A stretch of 64,000 bases of DNA. Origin: Peronospora farinosa (taxonomy: Eukaryota > Oomycota > Peronosporomycetes > Peronosporales > Peronosporaceae). The stretch is from assembly GCA_947646735.1 (NCBI GenBank), contig CANTFK010000992.1, forward strand, positions 402,986 to 466,985, in the 5' to 3' direction. Of this stretch, positions 22,333 through 32,806 are shown in pieces (position 1 is the stretch's first letter; each line of letters starts with the position of its first letter). Position numbers and translations under genes: made by a program. The notes under the pieces were generated by a model. That model had not been told where the DNA came from and searched no databases. It saw only the letters and a list, made by a program, of their open reading frames with translations.

Positions 22333-22455
22333 GATAGGCGACATTACGCTATGCGTCGAGCTTTTTTTGTCAGCTTTGATGCCACGCGCCGAAAAGCTTT
22401 TCTGCCGTATCAAAGCTGACAAAAAAGCTCGACGCGTAGCGTAATGTCGCCTATC
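22333..22455. repeat. 47/48-bp near-perfect inverted repeat
   Basis: Arms 22333-22380 and 22409-22455 are reverse complements apart from one substitution and one A in a homopolymer, with a 28-nt loop. The outer ends read GATAGGCGACATTACG and CGTAATGTCGCCTATC. No target duplication was seen. It lies between the pseudokinase and SMN genes. Confidence 0.9.
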
Positions 22456-22730
22456 CCAACAAGCTCTTGTTCTGCACTTACATCTTTGCAGGTAATGTAT
22501 TCTGCATCTCAGCCATTTAAGCATAGACTCTGCTAGTATTTTTTCTCGAATTTGTATTTAAAACCACCTTTCGCATTTTGGCCGGAAAGATCTGTATATT
22601 TTATTTTTCTATCAAAATTTGGAAAGCAGTAGCGGCGACATTTTGAAGTTACAAATTGGTTTTATTCAGCCCCTTTTCAAGTCGATACGGCGCTGAGTTA
22701 TCCGTTTTCCGTTGCGAGCAGGTCACTCAG

Positions 22731-23593
22731 ATGGCGTCGAAGGTGAAGAGCGAAGCTGTTGGCCGATTACGCTGCGGGCTTCTCATATTCTTAACGTCTA
22801 CATTGCTGTATGTTCTTTGTAGGGAGATAGTGAGCAGGACTTTGAGGAACAATGGGACGACATGGCCATTGTCCGGGTAAAGTGGTCGAAGATATTCAGA
22901 GTTATCTGATGTCATTGTCTCATGCATCAGCTGTTTATTGCTCGCAGGCGTTTGAAGAAGCGCTTAGTGAACAGTATTCACGCAGCACTGCAAGTGTTAA
23001 GACAACTAACAGGTGTGACATGTACTTGCTGTATGATGGAATGGTTGGTTCTCTGACGTCAGCTGTTAAATGTTAGAAAGCAAAGGGCAGCAGCGTTGCA
23101 GTCTAACGTCAATAATACTACCAGGAATACCACTATTGATGAGAGAGACGAAGAGCTACAAAACGGAGACGAAGATCTAGCAGGACGGGAAGGAACATGT
23201 CGACAGCCAAACGCAGGAGCTCATGCAACTGGAGCAAACCCATTCGCCTCTCAACAGCAGCAGCAAAATGATTTGTATCAGGCCGCCTACGCGCAAGCGT
23301 ATGCCCAGCTCCAAGGTCAGTTCCAGGCCGCGTATCCTACTTCGAATCCGCAGCCATATAGGCAGGGCATGCAAATGCCAGTCCAATCACCGTACTTTCC
23401 GCCTCCACCGCCCATTCCGTCTAATCCGACGTCGTTTCCTGGGATGCCTGCAGCTCAGGTTCCAGGATTGGCACCCAATGCAGCAGTGCCAGACGACGGC
23501 CTAGCGAACGTACTCATGGCGTGGTATCAGTCTGGATACTACACTGGACGATTCCGAGCAATGCAAGAGCTGAACTTGCGAGGTTTACGATAG
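22731..23593 (+). CDS. SMN: SMN (survival motor neuron) homologue without Tudor domain
   Basis: Four exons (22731-22742 or -22757, 22823-22876, 22948-23012, 23077-23593) give 215 or 220 residues; both first donors keep frame. The N-terminus carries the Gemin2-binding segment (GDSEQDFEEQWDDMAIVR, then AFEEALSEQYSRS), split over exons 2 and 3. A Gln- and Pro-rich middle (PPPPPIPSNPTSFPG) follows. The C-terminus is the YG box, NVLMAWYQSGYYTGRF, which drives SMN self-association. No Tudor domain is encoded between the two conserved ends, as in fission yeast Smn1. SMN with Gemin2 loads Sm proteins onto snRNAs. The short first exon is the weakest point of the model. Confidence 0.85.
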
Positions 23594-23708
23594 AAGAAAT
23601 AACTTGTTGAATGGTCCTACAGTTGTGTGATGGGGGCAGGATTATCTGCTAGCTGCTGAGAATATCACACTGATACAAAAAATCTGATAAATGCTTTATA
23701 CTGCTGCA

Positions 23709-23958
23709 TTATTGACGCTTTTTGATTGCAGCGTCTTTGGCAGTCTTGGAACTTTCCTGCATGAGCTTGACTAGCCAGTAGACCTACGCAGAGATTTGAC
23801 CACAAGCGCTTTATTAGTAGCGATAGTGTAAAAGTAAACACGAGATAGTGCATACTACACACCAATGCCAAAACATGCAGCCCCACGAGACCGCCAACCA
23901 ATGCGTTCACGCCAATACCCAGTTCCGAGCCGAGCAGCAAACTTCCGTTCTCAGCCAT
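23709..23958 (-). CDS. 63-residue membrane protein
   Basis: Two exons (23958-23842 and 23783-23709) with a 58-nt GT-AG intron give MAENGSLLLGSELGIG and onward, ending KDAAIKKRQ. One or two hydrophobic segments (VNALVGGLVGLHVLALVCSM, then YLVYWLVKLM) precede a short basic tail. No named family is recognised. The gene faces the SHOC1-like gene across a 175-bp shared promoter. The coding call rests on the clean splice and the stop right after a charged tail. Confidence 0.6.
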
Positions 23959-24029
23959 GTTGATCGATCTGGAAAATGCTAAAAAGTCGATTTTAGACCT
24001 CGTCCAAATTCTAAATGTCATCTAAATTT

Positions 24030-24056
24030 AGTTTGGGTGATAATGTCACCTAAACT
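24030..24056. promoter_or_regulatory. Palindrome in a divergent promoter
   Basis: AGTTTGGGTGA and TCACCTAAACT form an 11-bp inverted repeat with one mismatch and a 5-nt centre. It lies in the middle of the 175 bp between the divergent starts at 23958 (-) and 24134 (+). A factor-binding site serving both genes is inferred from position only. Confidence 0.35.
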
Positions 24057-24133
24057 TTATTTTGGGTACTATACAAATAAATTGCACTGAATATCCAACT
24101 TCAACGAGAGCGACCTTCATTCTGCAAGTAAAG

Positions 24134-27100
24134 ATGCCAAGCGACGCGGGCGGTCTCCTTGCGTCAATGTCGATGCCTCTACCACACATCAGCACCACTA
24201 AAGGCTTTAATATTGCAGCGCGTACGAAGCTTCGTGCAGAAACGAGCAAGATAATGGGCTGCGTCGTTAAATATTACGAAGAGGAGCTCGATCCACCACG
24301 TGTGGTGTCTGGTAATGATTGTGCCATTCATACCGACATAAACAAGACGACGACGGAAAGCGTAGATAGAGACATAGACAGTGCTTCAGTGAAGGACCTG
24401 ATTACTCCTGTCCAAGTACAAACAAAGACAACAGAAGGGTCAGATACATTAACAAGGTGAGAGTGAATGTCGTTGGTCAATAATTAATGCACTTAAAACG
24501 AGTGCGATTGCTGATACAAATAGCATGATAAAGTTGGCAAGATGATCAAGATCAGACGTGCAAGAGCTGTCTAGTACGGCGTGGTGAGTCATGCTGTCGG
24601 TGGAAGACGCTGGAACTAATTACTCAAGACATAAGTTTAAGGTGGGACTATTTTACACTCAAGCAAAGTGGAAACGAGTGGCTACGTCGAGTCATTTTGA
24701 TGAACGATATGTCATCAGTAAAGAAAAAAGAGATGGTGTCAGATGTACAGGAGTTGTGGAATTACAGCACAGAATCTCCTACGAAGGAGTCTCTTAGTCA
24801 GATTGACGAGCTACAAAAAGCACAATTCTCGTTGCTCGAGCCACGACGGATTCAATGTGATTGGCATGACATGCACGTGTCTGGAAAAGGATTTCTTTAC
24901 GATGAATCAGGCAAATTTCTTCAAAAGATGATTCGAGCAAATGCTCAAGTGACGCTTCTCGTAAAAGATATTGTCGTGCCAAATGTGTTTGACAATGATT
25001 GGGGACGGCCACTTTACAGCGTTTATCCTGCGGATGATATGGGGGAGCTACAGCAGCTTTTACTTCCATCTGATCTGGTACGAAACGATGAAGCGAAGGT
25101 TAATAGTGCGCCATCAAAAACCATATCAATTGCGAGTGGATATTTACATAATCTTCAGCGCACCGATATCTCGCTGACAATGGCATCCATGAACATTCCA
25201 AGTGTGTGGAACCACGCAGTCACTCTGAATGGCATAAAAAATTTGTTCACTGAGGAGCTGAAGACGGTGGTAACACAACCAAAATCGCCTGTGTCTTCCA
25301 CATGTATTTCAGTGCCAGTCCCGTGTCAGGCTAATGGCATTGGATCAAAGCCAGCAATTACGTCACCAGAGGTGTCACCAAGCGTGAAAAGAAATGACAG
25401 CCGCAATGATCTACTCCCTGAAGGTGGTCCGCTGCCACTAGCGCCTGTAAGACTGGCAGCCACCGCTGATCTGAGCACTGACTATTTTTTGAGCGACACA
25501 TTCCTGAGGTGTAATTGGAGTGACGTACCAGAAGACATCAATCCGGAGGATGCCAGCTCCAAAGAGGATATGAATTCAAAATATTCCAAAGAACCTTTAC
25601 AGTACAACCAACTTCTTCAGCAGATAGCTCGACCAGCATTGTGGGACTTGATGCGTAAGAAGTTGCTCCAGGTGGATGTGGCATCTTTTCAGCGAGCTCT
25701 TGATCGCGTGAGTTTGGAAGCACTAGAAGCGATAATCTATAAGCAGTGCCAGGTAGTGAGGAAAATGAGCCTGAACCCTTCCGCATTCTCAAGTATTGAT
25801 ATAGTCGAGGCTTGCGCCAGTCTTCGTCAAGCTACTTGGCTTCATACTTTGCGGTAAGATCACTTTTCTTGCATAAAGATCATGAATACGACTAACCTAG
25901 GAATACTAGAATCGTGTCAATTGGTCAGATAGCTGCTGCTCGTAATGGCGAGATGATGGCGGCGATTCTGTCTAGAATCCTTCCTAGTGCCAAGTACAAG
26001 CTCTTACTGGGACCTTCCAACTGGAAAGATCTGCTGACACTCTTGGAAGTGATCGGAGCGCGCGGAGAACCTTCAGGCAATGCGATCAAACTCGCTGTGC
26101 AAGAAACCTCAAGCAGCATATCAGAGAACGATTCGACACCTCAGCCACCTCAAAAAAGGCAAAGACTTCTTCAAGCGGAGAAAGAGAACATACCTGTTCG
26201 CGTCTTGTGCTCAGTCCAGTTTCTGCAGCAGGTTATAGTAACCTTTCATCGTTAAAGCCGTTACTGGGACTGACCAATACGGTTCTTTGACAGGATGAGC
26301 TTCTAGATGAACTTTGTACGAAGCATCAGATCTCTTTTATCGAGCGAGATCTTCCATCACCAATTGACATGTTAGTCGACGAAAGAAACTGCATCTGTGT
26401 GGTGACCGGTGCCATATTCCAAGGTAAGCACTGCCAATATGTGTTGGTATCACTCTGACATCCTTCGTTTTTTTCTTGTCGTAAGCAGTCGAAACGAGTT
26501 TAAAAAACTTTATTTTCAGCTTAGCTCGTTTGCAGCTTCAATTCCAAAAGTGCTGGTTTGTTATCGGTACCGCGTGCTCTACTGCTGTCACTTTAAAGAA
26601 GCCGTTAGCTAATGCTTGTGCCGTTATTCTAGTCCTCGATAAACCCCCAGCTACAGGCATGGAAGACGCGATGAATTTGTTCTTCTCAGCGCTTGTGCAA
26701 TTTCGGGTTGAAATCCAAGTGCTTACCAGGTATGAATATCAATTTGACCTCATGTCGTGATGACAGCTAACCTGTGCTACTTGATGAAGTTTTTCGTGTG
26801 AGGAAGCTGGCCGCTTCGTGCGCGCGATCGTCAATCAATGCGCCGAAACTGCCCTGAATGATCACCTTGTTCTACCCCGCATGTGGTTCGAGCGCCCGTT
26901 CTTGCTAGAAGACGAGTCGCAATTCGAACGTTTTCTCGTGTCGACGAAAATCATCAATAACTACGCAGCACAGTCACTTCTTCATAAGATCTGCATGGAA
27001 GATCTATTCTCCAAAGGGTACGGACTTTCCTACAATTCGTATTGACAAAGTCTAACGATGAACTGAATTGTGCAAAGCATTAACGAGCTAAAGCTTCTCG

Positions 27101-27240
27101 TCCAGAATGCAGTGACCGAGCAGCAATTAGAGCTACTTTGGAGGTACGAGAAGCGTTTTTTAGGTATTCGAGCAATTATATAACTATACGATATCAGACT
27201 TATGCAGCAGGGACACGGACTCAATGGTGCTTTGCATTAA
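24134..27240 (+). CDS. XPF/SHOC1(ZIP2)-like protein, probable meiotic crossover factor
   Basis: Eight exons (24134-24456, 24534-25853, 25910-26231, 26294-26423, 26525-26729, 26790-27017, 27078-27143, 27198-27240) join in frame to 878 residues. The N-terminal two thirds are unlike any family I know. Exons 3-6 look like a degenerate ERCC4/XPF nuclease fold: VRVLCSVQFLQQDELLDELC, FIERDLPSPIDMLVDERNCI, then FQKCWFVIGTA. A helix-hairpin-helix-like end follows (STKIINNYAAQSLLHKI, SINELKLLVQNAV). The usual ERKxxD nuclease motif is not visible. This architecture is that of SHOC1/ZIP2 proteins, which bind branched DNA with SPO16 in meiosis. The family call is inference. The exon 2 acceptor and the last exon are the least certain. 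Confidence 0.55.
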
Positions 27241-28036
27241 TTCATCTTGAGGTAAGTCGTTGCCTCCACTCTAGCTTCATAAATCTGCTTACCCTTTTAC
27301 TGTTTCTGCTTCGTCTACATGTGCTTCTCATTAGCTATATGCACGCTTCTTACCACTTGAGCGCATCTCAGCAACGTAAAGCTAGTAGCACGAAGGTTAT
27401 CGCATAATCGGGAGTTCTCTTCATGTGTTCGCCGAAAGCACCATCCACGCCTGGCTTTTGTATAGAACGACTGCCTGAATTTTCAGTGCAGCCACTGCAG
27501 ACTCGATGTACTTGCGACGTTTTGGGATCCATTGTAAGCACTTTACGTAAAACGAGATTTGTTATCGACGTCAGTTGACGTGTAACTTATCATCGAGTCG
27601 CGTATGTAATCTTTTGCTCAGATGTCTTGGTCTGTTTTGCAGTTCCTGGTAGTCTATCTCGACGCTGATCTCAGTGTCACAACTCAAACCAATACTTTGA
27701 AGTGACAAATAACGTCGTATCACCGCCATGTGATTGTATGATGATTACCGACCATTCAGTTGACACAAATGTATTATCCCCTTTACAATGGTAAGCAGCG
27801 CTCAACAATCCAAGTTTACGCGCAGGACCACACACTCCACACCTTCAGCAGGACGTCCTACATTCGCTGGTTACAGTAGTCACCCGAACCACAAGTGTCT
27901 GCTCGCCCATCGTTTCAATCCAAGTTTGCTGATGATCGAATGACAGCTATATACCAAAGTTCATGATTTTCGTAAACGTCGGCAGCCGTCTTCAGTCTGC
28001 AAAAGCTCACGTTCCACACGGATATTGAATGGGCTC
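27241..28036. other. Intergenic region between convergent genes
   Basis: 3' flanks of the SHOC1-like and WASHC4 genes. No open frame with recognisable content, RNA gene or repeat was seen. Confidence 0.5.
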
Positions 28037-31000
28037 TTAGTCCTTGAAAAAAATCCGGGCGCCGTTAAGAGACCAATCAAGCAGGTCAAACTCACGGCGG
28101 TTCAATTCGATACGCTTAGCGGTGAGCTGCAACGTATGGACTTCTTCCTCGTCATCAATCAACTCGGCAGTAGTCTCCTTCTGCTTCTTAGCCACCTGCT
28201 CGCGCTTGCGGGCCTCACGCTCACTTTGCTTCTCGTTGTAGGCTTCTTCCTCGATCTTGTACTTGCGCTCCACTTCTTCGAACCAGTGCAGTGCGTCAAA
28301 TTGCTATGAACACATTCACAGGAGTATAAAACGTTAATACAATATATACATATACCAAGCATATTGCAAGCATGAATGCATCGCACGTCTCCTTGGTCCA
28401 GAATAGCGAGGATGTAGGCAACCCCGATCGCAAATCCGTCATCCGAAAAGTACGACTCTCGTCGACGTGTGTTCTTATACATGAGGTCCTTCGCCTGTAC
28501 AGTTGTCTCGACGTAGTTGATGGTAAGCGCCGGAAGAATGGCGTAGAAGTTGACTAAATGTTTTTGCTCATCGCTCGCAGTAACGTCCTGAAATACCTTT
28601 ACCAGCACCTTGAAGTAGTCATTGTTTTCCGAAAAGTTCTTGGCCAGCGTCGAGATAACCGAATCGAGGTTGCGAGCCGCCACCACAGTCTCACGGGATA
28701 GCTTAGCACCCACGATTTCGTCCCTGACTACCTCACCTGACTTTTCATTCTTTAAAACGACGCCGTCGCCAGCATAGGCTTCAAACTTAAAGTGCGTGTG
28801 GTTCAGGTCCGGTACAAATTTAATGGCATTGCTGCAATAGTTCATGCCGGCTGAACGCACCATACGCACGTAGCCTAGTGCGTTGCCAATCTCAGTGATC
28901 AGCATGCGGAACTGGTCTAGGAACGTCTTGCCTGAATCCGAGACGCCTAGTTTTCGAATATCCTTGTTGAACTGGAACGCTCGGTTAAAAGGATATTTGT
29001 TGTCTACCTCCTTGTCGTCACGGTGCTTCTTGTACCAGCGTTTCTCGCGCTGCAAATGACTTTTGATGTATTCGTCGAATAGGAACTGTGAGAAGATGTC
29101 AAATTTCTTCGTCAGAAACTGATACGTAAAATTTACAGTCGTATTCATGATGCCCATGCCGTGCGTGCGGATCGAGCTCGCGATCGAATGGATATTAATC
29201 GAGTTCAGGTGCCGAGAGCCTTTGTCGCTGCGTCGCTCCAAGAAGAATTGCTGGTTCAGATTGTAATTGTAACGCGCAACAAATATCTGAATATTGCGCA
29301 TGATCTGTAGAATATCCAGTCCCTGGTCGAGCGAACCCATGGGAAGATGATTATCTGCGAGACTCAAACCATACTTGTCGTTAGCCAAATTACGCATCTC
29401 ACCGTACGTTTTCCAGTCGTGTAGTGCAACAGTGGTCAAATTGTAAAACGTGCTCTCGAGATAATGCGTAACTTGCTGACGTAGATCAAGCGTCTTTCCG
29501 TGAAGGCGAATGGGTCGCAGATCGAGGTAGTAGTGGAGTACCTTGAAGTCAGCGTTCTTCGGGTTGGGTGCATCCAAGTGATCCAAGTGGACTGAATGCA
29601 CGTGCAGACGAAGATCATTTTCTACGTCCTTGCACAAATTTTCCACAATTTCCTCTTCCATGACTGACTCGATAAACTCTGCATATGCATTTACATAAAC
29701 TTCATTATTCGTCTCGTGCTGCGCACCACGCAACAGCTTTATCGCGTCAAGAAAGCCACCAGCGATATACTGGATTCGATTGACTTGTTCAGGTTGACGG
29801 TAAATATCCGACAAAAAAGGGTGCAATAACTCGCGACTCCAGTAAAAGAAGGAACAATCGCAAGCATTTCGAATCTTGCGCTGAAAATCACTCAGCAGAC
29901 GTAGCTTCCAAATGAGCTTCACAGGCTCATCGGCATCCTTAAGACCCATGGGGATCGCAGTGTCCATATCGCCACCCTTCTCACTAGCATCACTACCGTT
30001 TTCCGGTGATATCATCGCGATTTGAGCCGCGAGATCAACAACTGTGATACGCGTGTACGAAAAAGACTCCCCAGAATTAAGTATATCTTCTAGCACCGTC
30101 ACGGCGGCCAGAACATCTAGCTTCGTGTCATCGAACTTTTTGCTCGCTTCCAAATGAGCCTTCAGCGGACGAAAAGACGAGAACAACGAGTGTGCCACTT
30201 GGCGCAGCAAGTGTGACGATGACTCGGCCAGGATAGGATTCTTCCGCGCAAACATAAACTCAACTGCCTTCAGGATCTCAATACACGTGTACAACGGTCT
30301 TACCACCCGCTTGGGCATCGGAATTTGAAGCGAAAGGTGCAAGTTGACAAGCGTGTGCATCATAGTCTGCACTCGTTTCGCTAGAATTAAGCCCTTGAGA
30401 ATTAAGTTGCCACGAATGCTCAAAGTTCGTGACGCATCACCCATCCCGCGCGTTGTCGGCTGAAAAAATGACTCCATACGAACAAGCCACGCACTTAACT
30501 CCAACTTGGCGGTTGTTACATCAGTTGGAAAGGCATCGTCCATCGAATGCAAGTACTCACGACGGAATTGCACAATGTCGGTGGGGTAAAGCTTCTTCGA
30601 TGTCATAGGCGAGTACTTCAACAAAAAGTCTGGCATGTACCACATGATCTTACCGCAAATGGTCACACAAGGAGCTTTCTGCTGCATTTCCCACAGCCTT
30701 TTGTACAGCACAGGGTCTGTCGGAACATTAGACGGCTGAAGTCGGCGAAGTAGCACGTACAATCCCGCTGTGCCAACAAGATCGTTTCTTTCAAACGTTT
30801 CTGTGGCTGACGTAATTGCACCCTCGGCAAGGCTCAAACGAGCACTGATACAATGAACAAATTCATCCAGAAAAACCCGGTTCGTGCGAATGTCAATCCT
30901 GGACTCTCCTCCACTACTGCTTGCACGTCTACCGCCTCGCTCGCTGTCACTCCCATCAGAATTGTCTTCATCGTCCGCGACGTCGCCTCCAGAGAAAATC

Positions 31001-31991
31001 TCGAAATCTTGTTCGATACAGCTTTGGAAAACCTGTGCACTCATTATCGTCTGGTCCAGACTAACGAGAAGTCGTTCAAATTGCTTCACTTTGTCTACTG
31101 TAACGTTGTACCGGGGTGGGTCTGAGCGCACATACTGCATCATGCGTTTATATTTGTCCCACGACGTGATGATGTTCGGGTTGTCAATAACAATAGCATC
31201 GATAGTGACCATGACTTCAAGCAAACTTGCCAGCGCGTCAAACACGGGGTGAAGGTGTACAAGCTTAAACGTGGACTTCCACAATTTCTGGAAACTTTGA
31301 TACAGACTCGCGAGCTGGTGGATCATGTTGATGGTGATAGCGTTGCATCGGTCCACAAAGTTCGATATGTCCTGGAAGAACGCAAGCATGCGTCCAATGT
31401 GGACTTCATCCTCACCAGCTTTCACGTCGCCTTCCTCTCCATGGCGTGCCTGACCAAACATGATCAGTGCCGGGTAAAAGTTGTCTTCCACCGTCACTTT
31501 GAGTTCCGAGATTTCGTCGCACAGCACAGAAAACACCGTAAGAACCTTGTTGAATAGCTCATTATCTGTCTTAATCAGATCCTGAACATCCACGCGCTCA
31601 GCTGGATGAAGATACAGTTGAATAGGATCTGCCTGTATAAACATCCACAATAATCCTTAGACTTTACAACAACAACAAAAGAAAGAAAGAACGATCCACT
31701 ATGAAGTCGTACCCAGTATCCCCACACTTCCGACATTGCCGCTGTAATTGCGTCCTCAATCTCCTTTAGTTTTGTCTACAGTATCAGAAAACAAACAAGC
31801 AAATTTCATCAGCTACAACAAAATCTCTCTCTTCTTGTCATTTTTTTCTCCTCCTCTTCCTTCATCTTACTGTATGATCATTAATAATAGCCAATCCACG
31901 TTGTAACTCCTCTCGAATAGGTTGCTCTGTCAGCAAACACACATCACCACGACATCATTAGCTCCTTCAGACCAAACCGTCGACCAATTTC

Positions 31992-32039
<48 letters not shown>

Positions 32040-32540
32040 TTGTGCATCAAATTCCGTAAACGGACTCCCAAATTGATCATCCAAGTTCCAATTCTCCGTA
32101 ATCGTCGACAATGCGTTACTGTCGGTACGTTTTTTACCTTTCGTGACCCCAAAATTCGATACAAATGACGATTCACGACCTCTCACTGACCCACTGCTTA
32201 AACTTGAGCGACTACTCGTTCGTGACAATCGAGACGTTCTTGAATCCGATCGTTGTCGATTGTGACTCAAAGAGACTCTTCTATCAAAACCCGTAAGTCT
32301 CAACTCTTTTGCAGACACATCCGAAGCTCGGGAATCAGCTCGTCCCATGTCAAAACGTGTGGAATCAGCCCATGACGCCTTGGAATCAAATCTCGGACGT
32401 TGGTCGGGACGATGCGATGGAGACAATAAAACACTTGATTCATCTGATAAACTTCTGATGCGACTGATTCTACTGCTGCTACTTTTGTGTAAAGCGTCTT
32501 CTTCTGATGCATTTTTCTTCTCCTTCTCCTTCTCGTTCAT
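28037..32540 (-). CDS. WASHC4: WASH complex subunit SWIP
   Basis: Five exons (32540-32039, 31926-31871, 31775-31713, 31632-28387, 28303-28037) keep phase and give 1377 residues. Exon 4 carries the conserved SWIP body: YLESTFYNLTTVALHDWKTY, GLDILQIMRNIQIFVARYNY, HGMGIMNTTVNFTYQFLTKK, then SDDGFAIGVAYILAILDQ. The last exon completes QFDALHWFEEVERKY and a charged coiled tail. SWIP belongs to the WASH complex, which activates Arp2/3 to build actin on endosomes. The N-terminal 167 residues (Ser/Arg-rich, for example SRTSRLSRTSSRSSLSS) are an extension absent from the animal protein, which is about 1170 residues. Intron 1 begins inside a GA microsatellite. Confidence 0.9.
31995..32036. repeat. (TC)21 microsatellite at a splice donor
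   Basis: A pure dinucleotide run of 42 nt. On the coding strand it is (GA)21 starting within the WASHC4 intron 1 donor GTGAGAGA. Confidence 0.95.
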
Positions 32541-32806
32541 AATAGACAAATGAGGAGGGACGACGTCGTCACTTTTGTGTGTAAAAAAATAAAATTTGGT
32601 TGGATTGGGTTTTTTTATAACATCTTTGAAAGGGTTTTAGTCACTTACTTGATAGACCACATGCCAGTAAAGTGTCATTGCAGGTAGAAACTGACTATTA
32701 TTGGTGCCTAATCTTTAACGGATACTACGAAATGCACTTGTAAATATCATTTTTAATTAAAAATGTACCTAACCATATTGACAAACTCGATGCCTTTTCG
32801 ACCTCT

